Origin: Modestobacter lapidis
GTDB taxonomy: Bacteria > Actinomycetota > Actinomycetes > Mycobacteriales > Geodermatophilaceae
NCBI GenBank assembly: GCA_019779905.1
Contig: JABAKE010000003.1
Location: forward strand, 124,001-188,000
Reading direction: 5' to 3'
DNA length: 64,000 bases
Shown here: piece by piece, positions 11,490-21,368 of the stretch
Position numbering within the stretch: position 1 is the stretch's first letter
How the letters are laid out: each line of letters opens with the position of its first letter
Translations under genes and position numbers: made by a program
The notes under the pieces: model-generated
Database searches by the model: none
The model's input: only the letters and a program-made list of their open reading frames with translations
Told to the model about the DNA's origin: nothing

Positions 11490-12446
11490 GTGAGCGCCGC
11501 AGGCGAGGGCGCGGTGCCGCTGGACGACCGGGGCGCGGGCCCGCAGCGCGACGTGCCGCCGTCCGCCGACGGGGCATCCACCGAGGTCGCCCCGCTGGAT
11601 GTCGTCGTGGTGACCGGGCTGTCCGGGGCGGGGAAGAACTCCGCCGGCCGGGTGCTGGAGGACCTCGGCTTCTTCGTCGTCGACAACCTGCCGCCGGCGC
11701 TGCTGCAGCCGATGGTCGAGCTGGGCGCCCGCGGTGACGTGCGCCGGTTCGCCGCGGTCGTCGACGTCCGCAGCCGGGCGTTCTCCACCGACCTGCAGGA
11801 GTCCATCCGGCTGCTCGACCACGCCGGGCACCGGCCACGGGTGGTCTACGTGCACGCCCGCAACGAGGTGCTGATCCGCCGGTACGAGTCGGTCCGCCGG
11901 GAGCACCCGCTGCAGGGCAGCGGTCGCCTCATCGACGGCATCGACGCCGAGCGCGAGCTGCTCACCGGCATCGCCGGTGAGGCCGACCTGTGGATCGACA
12001 CCAGCGACCTCAACGTGCACCAACTGCGGGCGACACTCGAGTCAGCGTTCATCGAGCACGGTGCACCCCCGCAGGTGGTCGCCACGGTGCTCAGCTTCGG
12101 CTTCAAGTACGGCCTGCCGCTGGATGCCGATCTCGTCGTCGACGCCCGGTTCCTGCCCAACCCGCACTGGGTCCCCGAGCTGCGGCCGATGACCGGCCGC
12201 GATCCCCAGGTGCGCGACTACGTCCTCAGCCAGGACGACGCCGGCGCGTTCCTCGACCGGTACACCGAGGTGCTGCGCCTGCTGGTTCCCGGCTACCGGC
12301 GCGAGGGCAAGCGCTACCTGACCCTGGCCGTCGGCTGCACCGGCGGCAAGCACCGCAGCGTCGCCATGGCCGAGGAGTTCGCCCGGCGGCTCACCGCCGA
12401 GGGCGTCGCGGCGACCGCACAGCACCGCGACCTGGGCCGCGAGTAG
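11490..12446 (+). CDS. rapZ: RNase adapter protein RapZ (YvcJ family nucleotide-binding protein)
   Basis: 318 residues from the GTG at 11490, chosen for its GAGGAG ribosome binding site; an in-frame GTG at 11421 overlapping the uvrC stop would add a repeat-encoded tail. The family binds nucleotides and, in enterobacteria, adapts small RNAs for RNase E; in Gram-positives the same gene sits with yvcK and whiA and its role is less clear. Visible: P-loop GLSGAGKNSA (about 43-52), where Asn stands at the usual Ser/Thr after the lysine, DLGFFVVDNLPPALL, DVRSRAF, and the C-terminal signature YLTLAVGCTGGKHRSV. The first 35 or so residues are poorly conserved. Confidence 0.92.
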   Translation: MSAAGEGAVPLDDRGAGPQRDVPPSADGASTEVAPLDVVVVTGLSGAGKNSAGRVLEDLGFFVVDNLPPALLQPMVELGARGDVRRFAAVVDVRSRAFSTDLQESIRLLDHAGHRPRVVYVHARNEVLIRRYESVRREHPLQGSGRLIDGIDAERELLTGIAGEADLWIDTSDLNVHQLRATLESAFIEHGAPPQVVATVLSFGFKYGLPLDADLVVDARFLPNPHWVPELRPMTGRDPQVRDYVLSQDDAGAFLDRYTEVLRLLVPGYRREGKRYLTLAVGCTGGKHRSVAMAEEFARRLTAEGVAATAQHRDLGRE

Positions 12447-13393
12447 TGGATGACCTCCGGGTGGTCGCGCTGGGCGGAGGACACGGCCTCGCCGCGTCCC
12501 TGGCCGCCTGGCGGGAGCTCACCGGGTGCCTGACCGCCGTCGTCACCGTCGCCGACGACGGTGGGTCCTCCGGGCGCATCCGGCGGGAGATGCCGGTCCT
12601 GCCCCCCGGCGACCTCCGGATGGCGCTGGCCGCCCTGGCGGGTGACCACGCCCGCACCCAGGAGATGGCCGCGCTGTTCCAGCACCGGCTGGGCGGCACC
12701 GGTGCGCTCGCCGGCCACCCGGTGGGCAACCTGGTGCTCACCGGGCTCACCGAGATGTACGGCGGGGACACCGTGCGCGCCCTGGATGTCATCGGTCGCC
12801 TGCTGGGAGCCCGCGGCACGGTGCTGCCGATGGCCGACGTGCCGCTGGACCTGGTCGCCACGGTGGCCAGCGTCGACCCCGACGACCCGGAGCGGTTCCG
12901 CCGGATCCGCGGGCAGGTGGCGATCGCGGCCACGCCGGGCCGGGTGCAGGACATCCAGCTGTCACCTCCGGACCCGCCGGTCTCCGACGCCGTCGTGGCG
13001 GCGATCGCCGCCGCCGACGTGGTCTGCCTGGGGCCGGGGTCCTGGTACACCTCCGTGCTGCCGCACCTGCTCGTCCCGCGGCTGCGGGACGCGCTGGAGG
13101 CCACCCGGGCCAAGGTGATCGTCGTGCTCAACCTCGAACCGCAGGCCGGCGAGACGGACGGGTTCTCCCCGGAGGAGCATCTGAACGTGCTTCTGGGACA
13201 CTTGGGAGGCGTGTCGTTGCACACGGTGATCGCCGATGCGGCTGCGGTTGTTGACCGGCGTGGTCTGCTGTCTGCTGTGCAGGGATGTGGAGCGGAGCTC
13301 GTGCTGGCGCATGTGGCCGCGTCGGACGGCACGCCGCGGCACGATCCTGTGCGGCTCGCCACCGCGCTGGCCTCCGTGGTCGGCGCGCGGTGA
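12446..13393 (+). CDS. yvcK: YvcK family protein (CofD-like gluconeogenesis factor)
   Basis: 315 residues starting at a GTG that overlaps the rapZ stop (TAGTG). The CofD-like fold is shown by [11 protein letters not shown] at the start and [15 protein letters not shown] (about 30-45), then GNLVLTGL and [15 protein letters not shown]. YvcK proteins bind UDP-sugars and are needed in other Gram-positives for growth on gluconeogenic carbon sources and for cell shape; in mycobacteria the homologue CuvA is linked to peptidoglycan. Cytoplasmic. The conserved rapZ-yvcK-whiA order supports the call. Confidence 0.93.
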   Translation: MDDLRVVALGGGHGLAASLAAWRELTGCLTAVVTVADDGGSSGRIRREMPVLPPGDLRMALAALAGDHARTQEMAALFQHRLGGTGALAGHPVGNLVLTGLTEMYGGDTVRALDVIGRLLGARGTVLPMADVPLDLVATVASVDPDDPERFRRIRGQVAIAATPGRVQDIQLSPPDPPVSDAVVAAIAAADVVCLGPGSWYTSVLPHLLVPRLRDALEATRAKVIVVLNLEPQAGETDGFSPEEHLNVLLGHLGGVSLHTVIADAAAVVDRRGLLSAVQGCGAELVLAHVAASDGTPRHDPVRLATALASVVGAR

Positions 13394-13511
13394 GCCGCGG
13401 AGGAGCGGCCGACCGGTCCGGGGCCGGCACTCAGGGGGAAGGAAGACCGCGCATGGGAACCACACGCAGCTCACGATCCGGTCGCACCGGGGCGACACGG
13501 AGGTGTCCGAC

Positions 13512-14492
13512 GTGGCGATGACGGCGATGGTCAAGGACGAGCTCTCCCGCGTGGAGTGCACCAAGACCTCCGAGCGCAAGGCCGAGGTGACGGCGCTGCT
13601 GCGCTTCTCCGGTGGCCTGCACATCGTCGGTGGCCGGGTGGTCATCGAGGCCGAGCTGGACACCGGCTCGGTGGCCCGGCGGCTGCGGCGCGACATCAGC
13701 GAGGTCTACGGCTACACCAGCGGCGTGAGCGTGCTCGCCGGCGGCAACATCCGCCGCGGCGTGCGGTACCTGGTGCGCATCGCCAAGCACGGGGAGGGGC
13801 TCGCCCGGCAGACCGGCCTGGTCGACCAGCGCGGCCGTCCCGTGCGCGGCCTGCCGCCGGCCGTCGTCTCCGGTGGCATCGGCGACGCGGAGGCCGCCTG
13901 GCGCGGGGCCTTCCTCGCCCACGGCTCGCTGACCGAGCCGGGGCGCTCCTCGTCGCTGGAGATCACCTGCCCGGGGCCGGAGGCGGCCATGGCGCTCGTC
14001 GGCGCCGCCCGCCGGCTGGGCATCGCGGCGAAGGCGCGCGAGGTCCGGGGCACCGACCGGGTCGTCGTCCGTGACGGCGACGCGATCGGCGCGCTGCTGA
14101 CCCGGATGGGTGCGCACGACGCGGTCATGGCCTGGGAGGAGCGGCGGATGCGCCGCGAGGTCCGGGCGACGGCGAACCGGCTGGCCAACTTCGACGACGC
14201 GAACCTGCGCCGCTCGGCCCGCGCCGCGGTGGCCGCCAGCGCCCGGGTGGAGCGCGCCCTGGAGATCCTCGCCGACGACGCCCCCGAGCACCTGCTGGTC
14301 GCCGGCCGGCTGCGCCTGGAGTTCGGGCAGGCCTCCCTGGAGGAGCTCGGTCAGCGCGCCGACCCGCCGATGACCAAGGACGCCGTCGCCGGCCGGATAC
14401 GCCGGCTGCTCGCGATGGCCGACAAGCGCGCCAAGGATCTCGGCATCCCCGACACGGAGTCCGTCGTCACCGACGACATGCTGGCCCAGTAG
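13512..14492 (+). CDS. whiA: Sporulation/cell-division regulator WhiA
   Basis: 326 residues. WhiA is a DNA-binding protein with a LAGLIDADG-type N-terminal domain and a C-terminal helix-turn-helix; in Streptomyces it acts with WhiB to switch on division genes. I place the start at the GTG at 13512, giving the conserved [14 protein letters not shown] and the usual family length, with GGAGG 8 bases upstream; GTG 13503 or ATG 13518 are alternatives. The C-terminal HTH covers [15 protein letters not shown] through [12 protein letters not shown] (about 275-315). A palindromic element begins directly at its stop. Confidence 0.95.
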   Translation: MAMTAMVKDELSRVECTKTSERKAEVTALLRFSGGLHIVGGRVVIEAELDTGSVARRLRRDISEVYGYTSGVSVLAGGNIRRGVRYLVRIAKHGEGLARQTGLVDQRGRPVRGLPPAVVSGGIGDAEAAWRGAFLAHGSLTEPGRSSSLEITCPGPEAAMALVGAARRLGIAAKAREVRGTDRVVVRDGDAIGALLTRMGAHDAVMAWEERRMRREVRATANRLANFDDANLRRSARAAVAASARVERALEILADDAPEHLLVAGRLRLEFGQASLEELGQRADPPMTKDAVAGRIRRLLAMADKRAKDLGIPDTESVVTDDMLAQ

Positions 14493-15683
<1,191 letters not shown>

Positions 15684-15684
<1 letters not shown>

Positions 15685-16877
15685 TGAGGTCCGTCGACGA
15701 GCTCGTCGCTGACGGGGTGTCGGGTCGGCGCGTGCTGCTGCGCGCCGACCTGAACGTCCCCCTGGACAAGGCCACCCGCGAGATCACCGACGACGGCCGG
15801 ATCAAGGCCAGCCTGCCGACGATCTCGGCGCTGCGCGACGCCGGTGCCCGGGTCGTCGTGGCCGCCCACCTGGGCCGGCCCAAGGGCGAGCCGGACCCGC
15901 AGTTCTCGCTCGCCCCGGTGGCCGCCCGGCTCGCCGAGCTGCTCGGCACCCCGGTGCCGCTCGCGGCCGACGTCGCCGGCCCGGACGCCACGGCCCGGGC
16001 CGCGGCGCTCGCCGACGGCGAGGTGCTGATGCTGGAGAACGTCCGGTTCGAGGCGGCTGAGACCAGCAAGGACGACGCCGCCCGCGGCGAGCTCGCCGAC
16101 CGGCTGGCCGGCCTGGCCGAGCTCTACGTCGACGACGCCTTCGGGGCGGTGCACCGCAAGCACGCCTCGGTGTTCGACGTCGCCGAGCGGCTCCCGCACG
16201 CGGCCGGCCGGCTGGTCGCCCGCGAGCTCGAGGTGCTCGACCGGCTGACGGAGAACCCCGAGCGGCCCTACGTCGTCGTCCTCGGTGGCTCGAAGGTCAG
16301 CGACAAGCTCGCCGTCATCGAGGCGCTGCTGCCCAAGGTCGACACCCTGCTGGTCGGCGGTGGCATGTGCTTCACCTTCCTGGCCGCACATGGCCACGGG
16401 GTGGGCGGCTCGCTGCTGGAGGCCGACCAGGTCGACACCTGCCGCCGGCTGCTGGCCGAGGCCGGCGACCGCCTGGTCCTGCCGGTCGACGTGGTCTGCG
16501 CCCCGGAGTTCAGCGCCGACGTCGAGACGACCGTCGTCCCCGTCGCGGAGATCCCGGACGGGCAGCTGGGGCTGGATGTCGGCCCGCGGACGGTCGAGCT
16601 CTTCGCCGGGAAGCTGGCCGGGGCGCGCACGGTGTTCTGGAACGGGCCGATGGGCGTGTTCGAGCTCGCTCCGTTCACCGCCGGCACCCGCGGGGTGGCC
16701 CAGGCGGTGGCGGACGTCGACGGGCTGTCCGTCGTCGGCGGTGGCGACTCGGCGGCCGCGGTGCGGCAGCTCGGGCTGGACGAGTCCGCCTACGGCCACA
16801 TCAGCACCGGCGGCGGCGCGTCGCTGGAGCACCTCGAGGGCCGGGAACTCCCGGGCCTCGCGGTGCTGGCGAACTGA
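15684..16877 (+). CDS. pgk: Phosphoglycerate kinase
   Basis: 397 residues. Transfers phosphate from 1,3-bisphosphoglycerate to ADP. Visible signatures: RADLNVPLD near residue 20, AHLGRPKGE, the substrate arginine/histidine region [31 protein letters not shown], and the nucleotide loop GGGDSAAAV (Ser where many homologues have Thr). The ATG overlaps the gap stop, so expression is translationally coupled. tpiA follows 10 bp later. Confidence 0.98.
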
Positions 16878-16887
16878 GGAGGCGGGC

Positions 16888-17700
16888 ATGGCACGCACGA
16901 GCAAGGCCCGCGCTCCCCGGGAGGGTCGCCGTCCGCTGATCGCCGGCAACTGGAAGATGCACCTCACGCACCTGGAGGCCATCGGCCTGGTGCAGAAGCT
17001 GGCCTTCTCGCTGAAGGAACCGCAGCTGGAGGCGGCCGAGGTGGTCGTCGTCCCGCCGTTCACGGCCCTGCGCAGCGTCCAGACCCTGATCGCCGGCGAC
17101 AAGCTGGAGATCGGGTACGGCGCGCAGGACCTGTCGGCGCACGATTCCGGCGCGTACACCGGTGAGGTCAGCGGCGCGATGCTGGCCGCGCTGGCCTGCC
17201 GGTACGTGCTGGTGGGCCACTCCGAGCGGCGCGCGCTGCACGGCGAGGACGACGCGATCGTCGCCGCCAAGGTGCAGGCGGCTCTCCGGCACGGCCTCGT
17301 CCCGGTGCTGTGCGTGGGGGAGGGTCTCGACGTCCGCCGGGCCGGGGAGCACGTCGGCCACTGCACCGGGCAGCTCGACGCCGCCCTCGAGGGGCTGGCG
17401 GCCGACCGGCTGCAGGAGCTCGTGATCGCCTACGAGCCGGTGTGGGCGATCGGCACCGGTGAGGTCGCCACCCCCGATGATGCGCAAGAGGTCTGTGGGG
17501 CGCTGCGCGCGCGGCTCGCCGAGCGATACGGCCCGGAGACGGCGGCGGTGGTCCGTATCCTCTACGGCGGGTCGGTCAAGGCCGGCAACACCGCCGGGAT
17601 CCTCGCCGGGCCGGACGTCGACGGGGCCCTCGTCGGCGGGGCCAGCCTGGACGCCGACGAGTTCGCGTCCATCTGTCGGACCGCCGCCGACGGCAGCTGA
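16888..17700 (+). CDS. tpiA: Triosephosphate isomerase
   Basis: 270 residues. Interconverts dihydroxyacetone phosphate and glyceraldehyde 3-phosphate. Key residues are visible: lysine in IAGNWKMH (about 25), catalytic histidine in VLVGHSERR (about 108), catalytic glutamate in [11 protein letters not shown] (about 182) and the phosphate loop [10 protein letters not shown] basic extension of about 17 residues precedes the conserved start. GAGGAGG lies just before the ATG. Ends the glycolytic operon. Confidence 0.98.
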   Translation: MARTSKARAPREGRRPLIAGNWKMHLTHLEAIGLVQKLAFSLKEPQLEAAEVVVVPPFTALRSVQTLIAGDKLEIGYGAQDLSAHDSGAYTGEVSGAMLAALACRYVLVGHSERRALHGEDDAIVAAKVQAALRHGLVPVLCVGEGLDVRRAGEHVGHCTGQLDAALEGLAADRLQELVIAYEPVWAIGTGEVATPDDAQEVCGALRARLAERYGPETAAVVRILYGGSVKAGNTAGILAGPDVDGALVGGASLDADEFASICRTAADGS

Positions 17701-17738
17701 GCTGCCGCCGGCCCGAACCGGGGCGGAGCAGCACCCAG

Positions 17739-19502
17739 TTGAACAGCCGTACCGAGCACGCGCCGGCCCGCCCCCGCACCCGCCGGGGGGCGGGCCGGTG
17801 CGTTGCCGCGCTGGCCTGCCTCCTGCTCGTCGCCGGGTGTGGCGGCGGCAACAGTGGCGCGGCCGGCGTCCCGACCCAGGTGGGTGAGCCGGACGCGGGG
17901 GTGGGCGGCGTCCGCGCCCCGTCCGACGCGGCCGGCGGCACCCTGCGGCTGGTGACGGGACCACTGGACAGCCTGGACCCGCAGCGGTCCTACCTCCCGG
18001 GGGTCTGGAACCTGATGCGGCTCTACGTCCGCACGCTGGTCACCTACTCGTCCGAACCCGGCCACACCGACGAGCTGGTGCCTGACCTGGCCACCGACCT
18101 GGGCACCAGCCCGGACGGCGGCCGCACCTGGACCTTCACGTTGCGCGAGGGAGTGCGGTTCGAGACCGGGCAGCCGATCACCTCACGGGACGTCAAGTAC
18201 GGCATCGAGCGGTCGTTCGCCTCGGACGTCGTCGTGGGCGGGCCCACCTACGTCGTGGACCTGCTCGACGACCCGGCCGACCCCTACGCCGGCCCGTACC
18301 AGGACGAGTCGCCCGGCCGGCTGGGGCTGCCCTCCATCGCCACCCCCGATGACCGCACCATCGTCTTCACCCTCCGCACTCCGTCGCCGGACTTCCCGTT
18401 CGTGATGGCGCTGCCCTCCTCGAGCCCGGTACCCCTCGATGCCGACACCGCCGGTGACTACGGCCGGGACCCGGTCTCCACGGGCCCCTACGCGATCACC
18501 TCGGTCGACCCCCAGGTCGGCGTCCGGCTGGCCCGCAACCCGCAGTGGGACCCGGCCACCGACGACGTCCGCACCGCGTTGCCCGACGAGGTGCTGGTGC
18601 GCACCGGCCTCACCGCCGTCGCGCGGGACCAGGCGCTGCTGGCCGGGTCGGCCGACATCGACCTGTCCGGCACCGGGGTGCACCAGGCGACCATCAGCCG
18701 GCTCGACGACGGCGACCTGGCCGCGCGCATCGACGACGTGACCAGTGGCGCGATCCGGCTGCTCGCGCTGCCCACCACCGTCGCGCCGATGGACAACCCG
18801 CACTGCCGGGCAGCCGTGGCCGCCGTCGTCGACCGGTCGGCGGTGCAGGACGCTCTCGGCGGCGCGCAGCACGCGGTGCGGGTCTCGCAGCTGTGGCCGC
18901 GGGCACTGGCGGGGGCGCCGGAGGACCCGGACCCGGAGCCGGACCTGGCCGCCGCCCGGGAGGCGCTGGCCGCCTGTGGCAAGCCCGACGGGTTCGGCAC
19001 CGTGCTGGCGGTGGCCGACGCGACCACCAGCGTCGCTGTCGCGGAGTCCCTGGCCGCGGACCTCGCCGAGGTCGGCATCCAGGCCGAGGTCCGGCCGCTG
19101 GACCCGGCGACCTACTACGCCGCCGGCGTCGGTAAGCCGGACGCGGTCACCGCCGCCGGCTACGGCCTGGTCATGGCCACCTGGACGGCCGACTTCCCGA
19201 CCCCCCCGTCGTTCCTGGTGCCGCTCGTCGACGGGCGCTCCATCAGGGCGGTGGGCAACACCAACTACGCCCGGCTGGCCGACCCGGGGGTCAATGCGCT
19301 GGTCGACGCCGCCCGGGCGGCCCCGGATCCGGCGGCGGCCACCGACGCCTGGTGGCAGGTCGCGGCCGCGGCGGCGGCCACCGGGGCGTACGTTCCGCTG
19401 GCGGAGAACAGGGTGCAGCTGCTCGCCGGGCAGCGGCTGCGCAACGGCGTGGTCATGCGGCCGTACAGCAGCTACGACGTCGCGACCGCCGGTGTTCGCT
19501 GA
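17739..19502 (+). CDS. ABC transporter solute-binding lipoprotein, family 5 (peptide/nickel type)
   Basis: 587 residues. The signal peptide ends in a lipobox (LLLVAGC), so the mature protein is anchored outside the cell membrane. The body fits solute-binding family 5: GGTLRLVTGPLDSLDPQRSYLPG at the start of the mature domain, then LVPDLATDLGTSPDGGRTWTFTLREGVRFETGQPITSRDVKYGIERSF. Ligand unknown; peptides are typical. No permease or ATPase gene is adjacent, so it is an orphan. The start is a TTG at 17739; no better start precedes the signal peptide. It sits between tpiA and secG, a position not usually occupied by such a gene. Confidence 0.85.
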   Translation: MNSRTEHAPARPRTRRGAGRCVAALACLLLVAGCGGGNSGAAGVPTQVGEPDAGVGGVRAPSDAAGGTLRLVTGPLDSLDPQRSYLPGVWNLMRLYVRTLVTYSSEPGHTDELVPDLATDLGTSPDGGRTWTFTLREGVRFETGQPITSRDVKYGIERSFASDVVVGGPTYVVDLLDDPADPYAGPYQDESPGRLGLPSIATPDDRTIVFTLRTPSPDFPFVMALPSSSPVPLDADTAGDYGRDPVSTGPYAITSVDPQVGVRLARNPQWDPATDDVRTALPDEVLVRTGLTAVARDQALLAGSADIDLSGTGVHQATISRLDDGDLAARIDDVTSGAIRLLALPTTVAPMDNPHCRAAVAAVVDRSAVQDALGGAQHAVRVSQLWPRALAGAPEDPDPEPDLAAAREALAACGKPDGFGTVLAVADATTSVAVAESLAADLAEVGIQAEVRPLDPATYYAAGVGKPDAVTAAGYGLVMATWTADFPTPPSFLVPLVDGRSIRAVGNTNYARLADPGVNALVDAARAAPDPAAATDAWWQVAAAAAATGAYVPLAENRVQLLAGQRLRNGVVMRPYSSYDVATAGVR

Positions 19503-19539
19503 GCGGGCGTGACGCCGGTGCCGGCTGACCCCCGTCGGT

Positions 19540-19545
19540 TAGGCT
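19540..19545 (+). promoter_or_regulatory. -10 box TAGGCT before secG
   Basis: TAGGCT lies 74 bp before the secG ATG. The leader also holds a short perfect hairpin CCCGTGG/CCACGGG (19590-19604). Weak evidence, no clear -35. Confidence 0.35.
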
Positions 19546-19618
19546 GGACCGTCGAGAGCCCCCGACCGTCCGGGTGCACGCCCACACCCCCGTGGTCCAC
19601 GGGACAGGAGACACGTCC

Positions 19619-19855
19619 ATGATCGAGCTCGTCCTGAACATCATGCTGGTCCTCACCAGCGTGCTGCTGATCGTCCTGATCCTGCTGCACCGGGGCAAGG
19701 GTGGTGGCCTGTCGTCGATGTTCGGTGGCGCGGTCGCCTCACAGCTGTCCGGATCGTCGGTGGTGGAGAAGAACCTCAACCGGCTGACCGTGTTCGCCGG
19801 GATGGTATGGACGGTCTGCATCGTCGCCCTCGGCATCCTCATCAAGGCCGGCTGA
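19619..19855 (+). CDS. secG: Preprotein translocase subunit SecG
   Basis: 78 residues. SecG is the small non-essential partner of SecYE in protein export. Two membrane helices (about residues 4-22 and 54-74) flank the conserved loop HRGKGGGLSSMFGG. I choose the ATG at 19619, with GGAG upstream; an in-frame ATG at 19574 would add an unconserved tail. Placement downstream of tpiA is usual in actinobacteria. A hairpin terminator follows directly. Confidence 0.95.
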   Translation: MIELVLNIMLVLTSVLLIVLILLHRGKGGGLSSMFGGAVASQLSGSSVVEKNLNRLTVFAGMVWTVCIVALGILIKAG

Positions 19856-19857
19856 AC

Positions 19858-19875
19858 CCGGGCGACAGCGCCCGG
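19858..19875 (+). terminator. Hairpin terminator after secG
   Basis: CCGGGCG and CGCCCGG form a perfect 7-bp stem with the loop ACAG, starting 3 bases after the secG stop. No T-run. Confidence 0.5.
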
Positions 19876-19977
19876 CACCCGCCGCTGGGGCGGATTTCCG
19901 GCACCGAACCGACCGGTCCGCAGCGAGCCGGTACGCAGGGTGTCCGCATCGTGACCTGAGCAGGGCGTCGTTGGCCC

Positions 19978-19983
19978 TAGACT
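19978..19983 (+). promoter_or_regulatory. -10 box TAGACT before rbpA
   Basis: TAGACT lies 68 bp before the rbpA GTG; the -35 region is not recognisable. The ribosome binding site is GGGGAG, 7 bases before the start. Confidence 0.35.
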
Positions 19984-20051
19984 GCCCGAGCGGTGATCAA
20001 CTCCGGTGCCGCAGGACGTGGCCGCAGCACGCGGCCGTCAGGGGAGCGATC

Positions 20052-20393
20052 GTGGCTGGTGGCAACGCGATCCGGGGAAGCCGGGTCGGCGCGGGTCCGA
20101 TGGGTGAGGCCGAGCGGGGCGAGACGGCACCGCGGCGCAGGGTCGACTTCTGGTGCGCGAACGGGCACGAGTCCCGCATCGCCTTCGCCATGGAGGTCGA
20201 GGTGCCGGTGAACTGGGACTGCCCGCGGTGCGGGCTCCCCGCCGGCACCGATCAGCACAACCCGCCGCCGGCGCCGCGGACCGAGCCGTACAAGACCCAT
20301 CTGGCCTACGTCCGGGAGCGGCGCAGCGACGCCGACGGTGACGCCCTGCTCGAGGAGGCGCTGACCCGCCTGCGCGCCCGCCGCGGCGCCTGA
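20052..20393 (+). CDS. rbpA: RNA polymerase-binding protein RbpA
   Basis: 113 residues. RbpA binds the primary sigma factor and RNA polymerase and stabilises open promoter complexes in actinobacteria. The N-terminal tail (AGGNAIRGSRVGAGPMGEAERG), core domain (VDFWCANGH...WDCPRCG, about 35-70), basic linker and C-terminal sigma-interaction helix (LLEEALTRLRARRG) are all present. The GTG at 20052 gives the conserved N-terminus; the longer ORF is not used. A palindromic element starts at its stop codon and separates it from the convergent pgl gene. Confidence 0.96.
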   Translation: MAGGNAIRGSRVGAGPMGEAERGETAPRRRVDFWCANGHESRIAFAMEVEVPVNWDCPRCGLPAGTDQHNPPPAPRTEPYKTHLAYVRERRSDADGDALLEEALTRLRARRGA

Positions 20394-20451
20394 GAAAGGA
20401 CCCCCTGCCCCCCACCGCTCGCGAGCTCGCGGCGGGACCCTGCAGGGGGCC
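20391..20451 (+). repeat. Palindromic element copy 2, between rbpA and pgl
   Basis: Starts with the rbpA stop codon (TGAGAAAGGACC). Arms CCCCCTGC (20401-20408) and GCAGGGGG (20442-20449), outer GG/CC with bulged A, core palindrome CGCGAGCTCGCG. It ends 4 bp before the convergent pgl stop, so it can act as a two-way terminator. Its inner part is identical to copy 3 inside pgl. Confidence 0.85.
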
Positions 20452-20454
20452 GCG

Positions 20455-21270
20455 TCAGGTCCGGGGGAGCCGGCTGGCCGCGGCGGCATCCAGCAGCCAG
20501 CGGGTGGCCCGGGTGCCGCGGGCGCCGGCCGCGGGCACGTCCGTCGGTGCCGCCCCGGACAGCGCCCGGGCCACGGCGGGTGCCTTGGCCTCACCGGACA
20601 CGAGCAGCCAGACCTCCTCGGCCGAGCAGATGGCAGGCAGGGTCAGGCTGATCCGGGTGGGCGGCGGCTTCGGGCAGTCCCGGACCGCGACCACCGTGCG
20701 CTCCGCGGTGACCGCCGGCGACTCCGGGAAGATCGAGGCCACGTGGCCCTCGGCCCCCATGCCGAGCAGTAGCACGTCGAAGCGGGGGAGTTGAAGGATC
20801 CCCCCGCCCCCCACCGCTCGCGAGCTCGCGGCGGGACCCTGCGGGGGGGCCGTCAGCTCAGGTCGCGTGGCGGCCGCCGTGAGCTCGTCGGCGTACCAGG
20901 CGGCGGCGTCCTCGGGCTCGGCGAACCGGGTGTCCGAGGCGGGCATCGCATGCACCCGTCCGGCCGGTACGCCCACCGGGTCGAGCAGCACCCGGCGGGC
21001 GGCCCTCTCGTTGCGCTCGTCGTCGTTCCCGGGAACGAAGCGCTCGTCGCCCCACCACACGTCCACGCCCGACCAGTCGACGACGGCGTGCTCGGGCTCG
21101 GCGGCCAGGGCGGCGGCGTGCTTCATCACCGCGGTACCGATGCCGCCGCCGGTGAGCACGACCGACGCGGTGCCGTGCACGGCCTGCGCCGCGGACAGCC
21201 GGGCGACCAGGGCGGAGGCGACCGAGCGGGCGAGCTGGTCGGCGTCCGGCTCGACCACCACGTCCGGCAC
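20455..21270 (-). CDS. pgl: 6-phosphogluconolactonase with an in-frame 60-bp palindromic-element insertion
   Basis: 271 residues from the GTG at 21270; a GTGA overlap with opcA (GTG at 21372) would give 305 residues. Hydrolyses 6-phosphogluconolactone in the oxidative pentose-phosphate pathway. Visible: VVLTGGGIGTAVM, WWGDERFVPGNDDERN, and FDVLLLGMGAEGHVASIFP. The segment around residues 140-160 (TAPPQGPAASSRAVGGGGILQ) is encoded by a complete element copy (20792-20851) lying antisense to the gene. It falls just before the conserved FDVLLLGMG strand, likely in a surface loop, and keeps the frame. The 5' copy at 21273-21335 supplies AGGAGG before the GTG at 21270, so I prefer that start. Last gene of the tkt operon. 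Confidence 0.9.
   Translation of the reverse strand: MPDVVVEPDADQLARSVASALVARLSAAQAVHGTASVVLTGGGIGTAVMKHAAALAAEPEHAVVDWSGVDVWWGDERFVPGNDDERNERAARRVLLDPVGVPAGRVHAMPASDTRFAEPEDAAAWYADELTAAATRPELTAPPQGPAASSRAVGGGGILQLPRFDVLLLGMGAEGHVASIFPESPAVTAERTVVAVRDCPKPPPTRISLTLPAICSAEEVWLLVSGEAKAPAVARALSGAAPTDVPAAGARGTRATRWLLDAAAASRLPRT
20792..20851 (+). repeat. Palindromic element copy 3, in frame inside pgl
   Basis: 60 bp, begins TGAAGGATCC and ends GGCC. Arms CCCCCCGC (20800-20807) and GCGGGGGG (20841-20848), then a T-G wobble and GG/CC. The inner part is identical to copy 2, about 400 bp away. The length is divisible by three and contains no stop in the pgl frame, so it is translated as about 20 residues. 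Confidence 0.88.
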
Positions 21271-21272
21271 GT

Positions 21273-21335
21273 GGCCCTCCTGTAGGGGCCCGCCGCGAGC
21301 GTGCGAGCGGTGGGGGGCAGGAGGGTCCTTCTTCA
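21273..21335 (-). repeat. Palindromic element copy 4, between opcA and pgl
   Basis: On the minus strand it begins TGAAGAAGGACC and ends GGCC. Arms at 21318-21325 and 21275-21282 (CCCTCCTG/CAGGAGGG) pair perfectly. The second arm contains AGGAGG, placed 5 bases before the GTG of pgl, so the stem would cover the ribosome binding site. If translation starts at 21372 instead, the element is coding (KKDPPAPHRSHARGG). Confidence 0.85.
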
Positions 21336-21368
21336 GGGCCGCCGCGATCCGCTCGCCGGGGGAGTGCG

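Noticed and set aside
20504-20794. Plus-strand 96-codon ORF ending exactly at palindromic element 3
   Set aside because: It is antisense to pgl and has no recognisable protein; the stop match arises because the element itself starts with TGA.
20391-20851. Palindromic copies as CRISPR repeats or insertion-sequence ends
   Set aside because: Copies are dispersed, not regularly spaced, have no shared spacers, cas genes or transposase between them.
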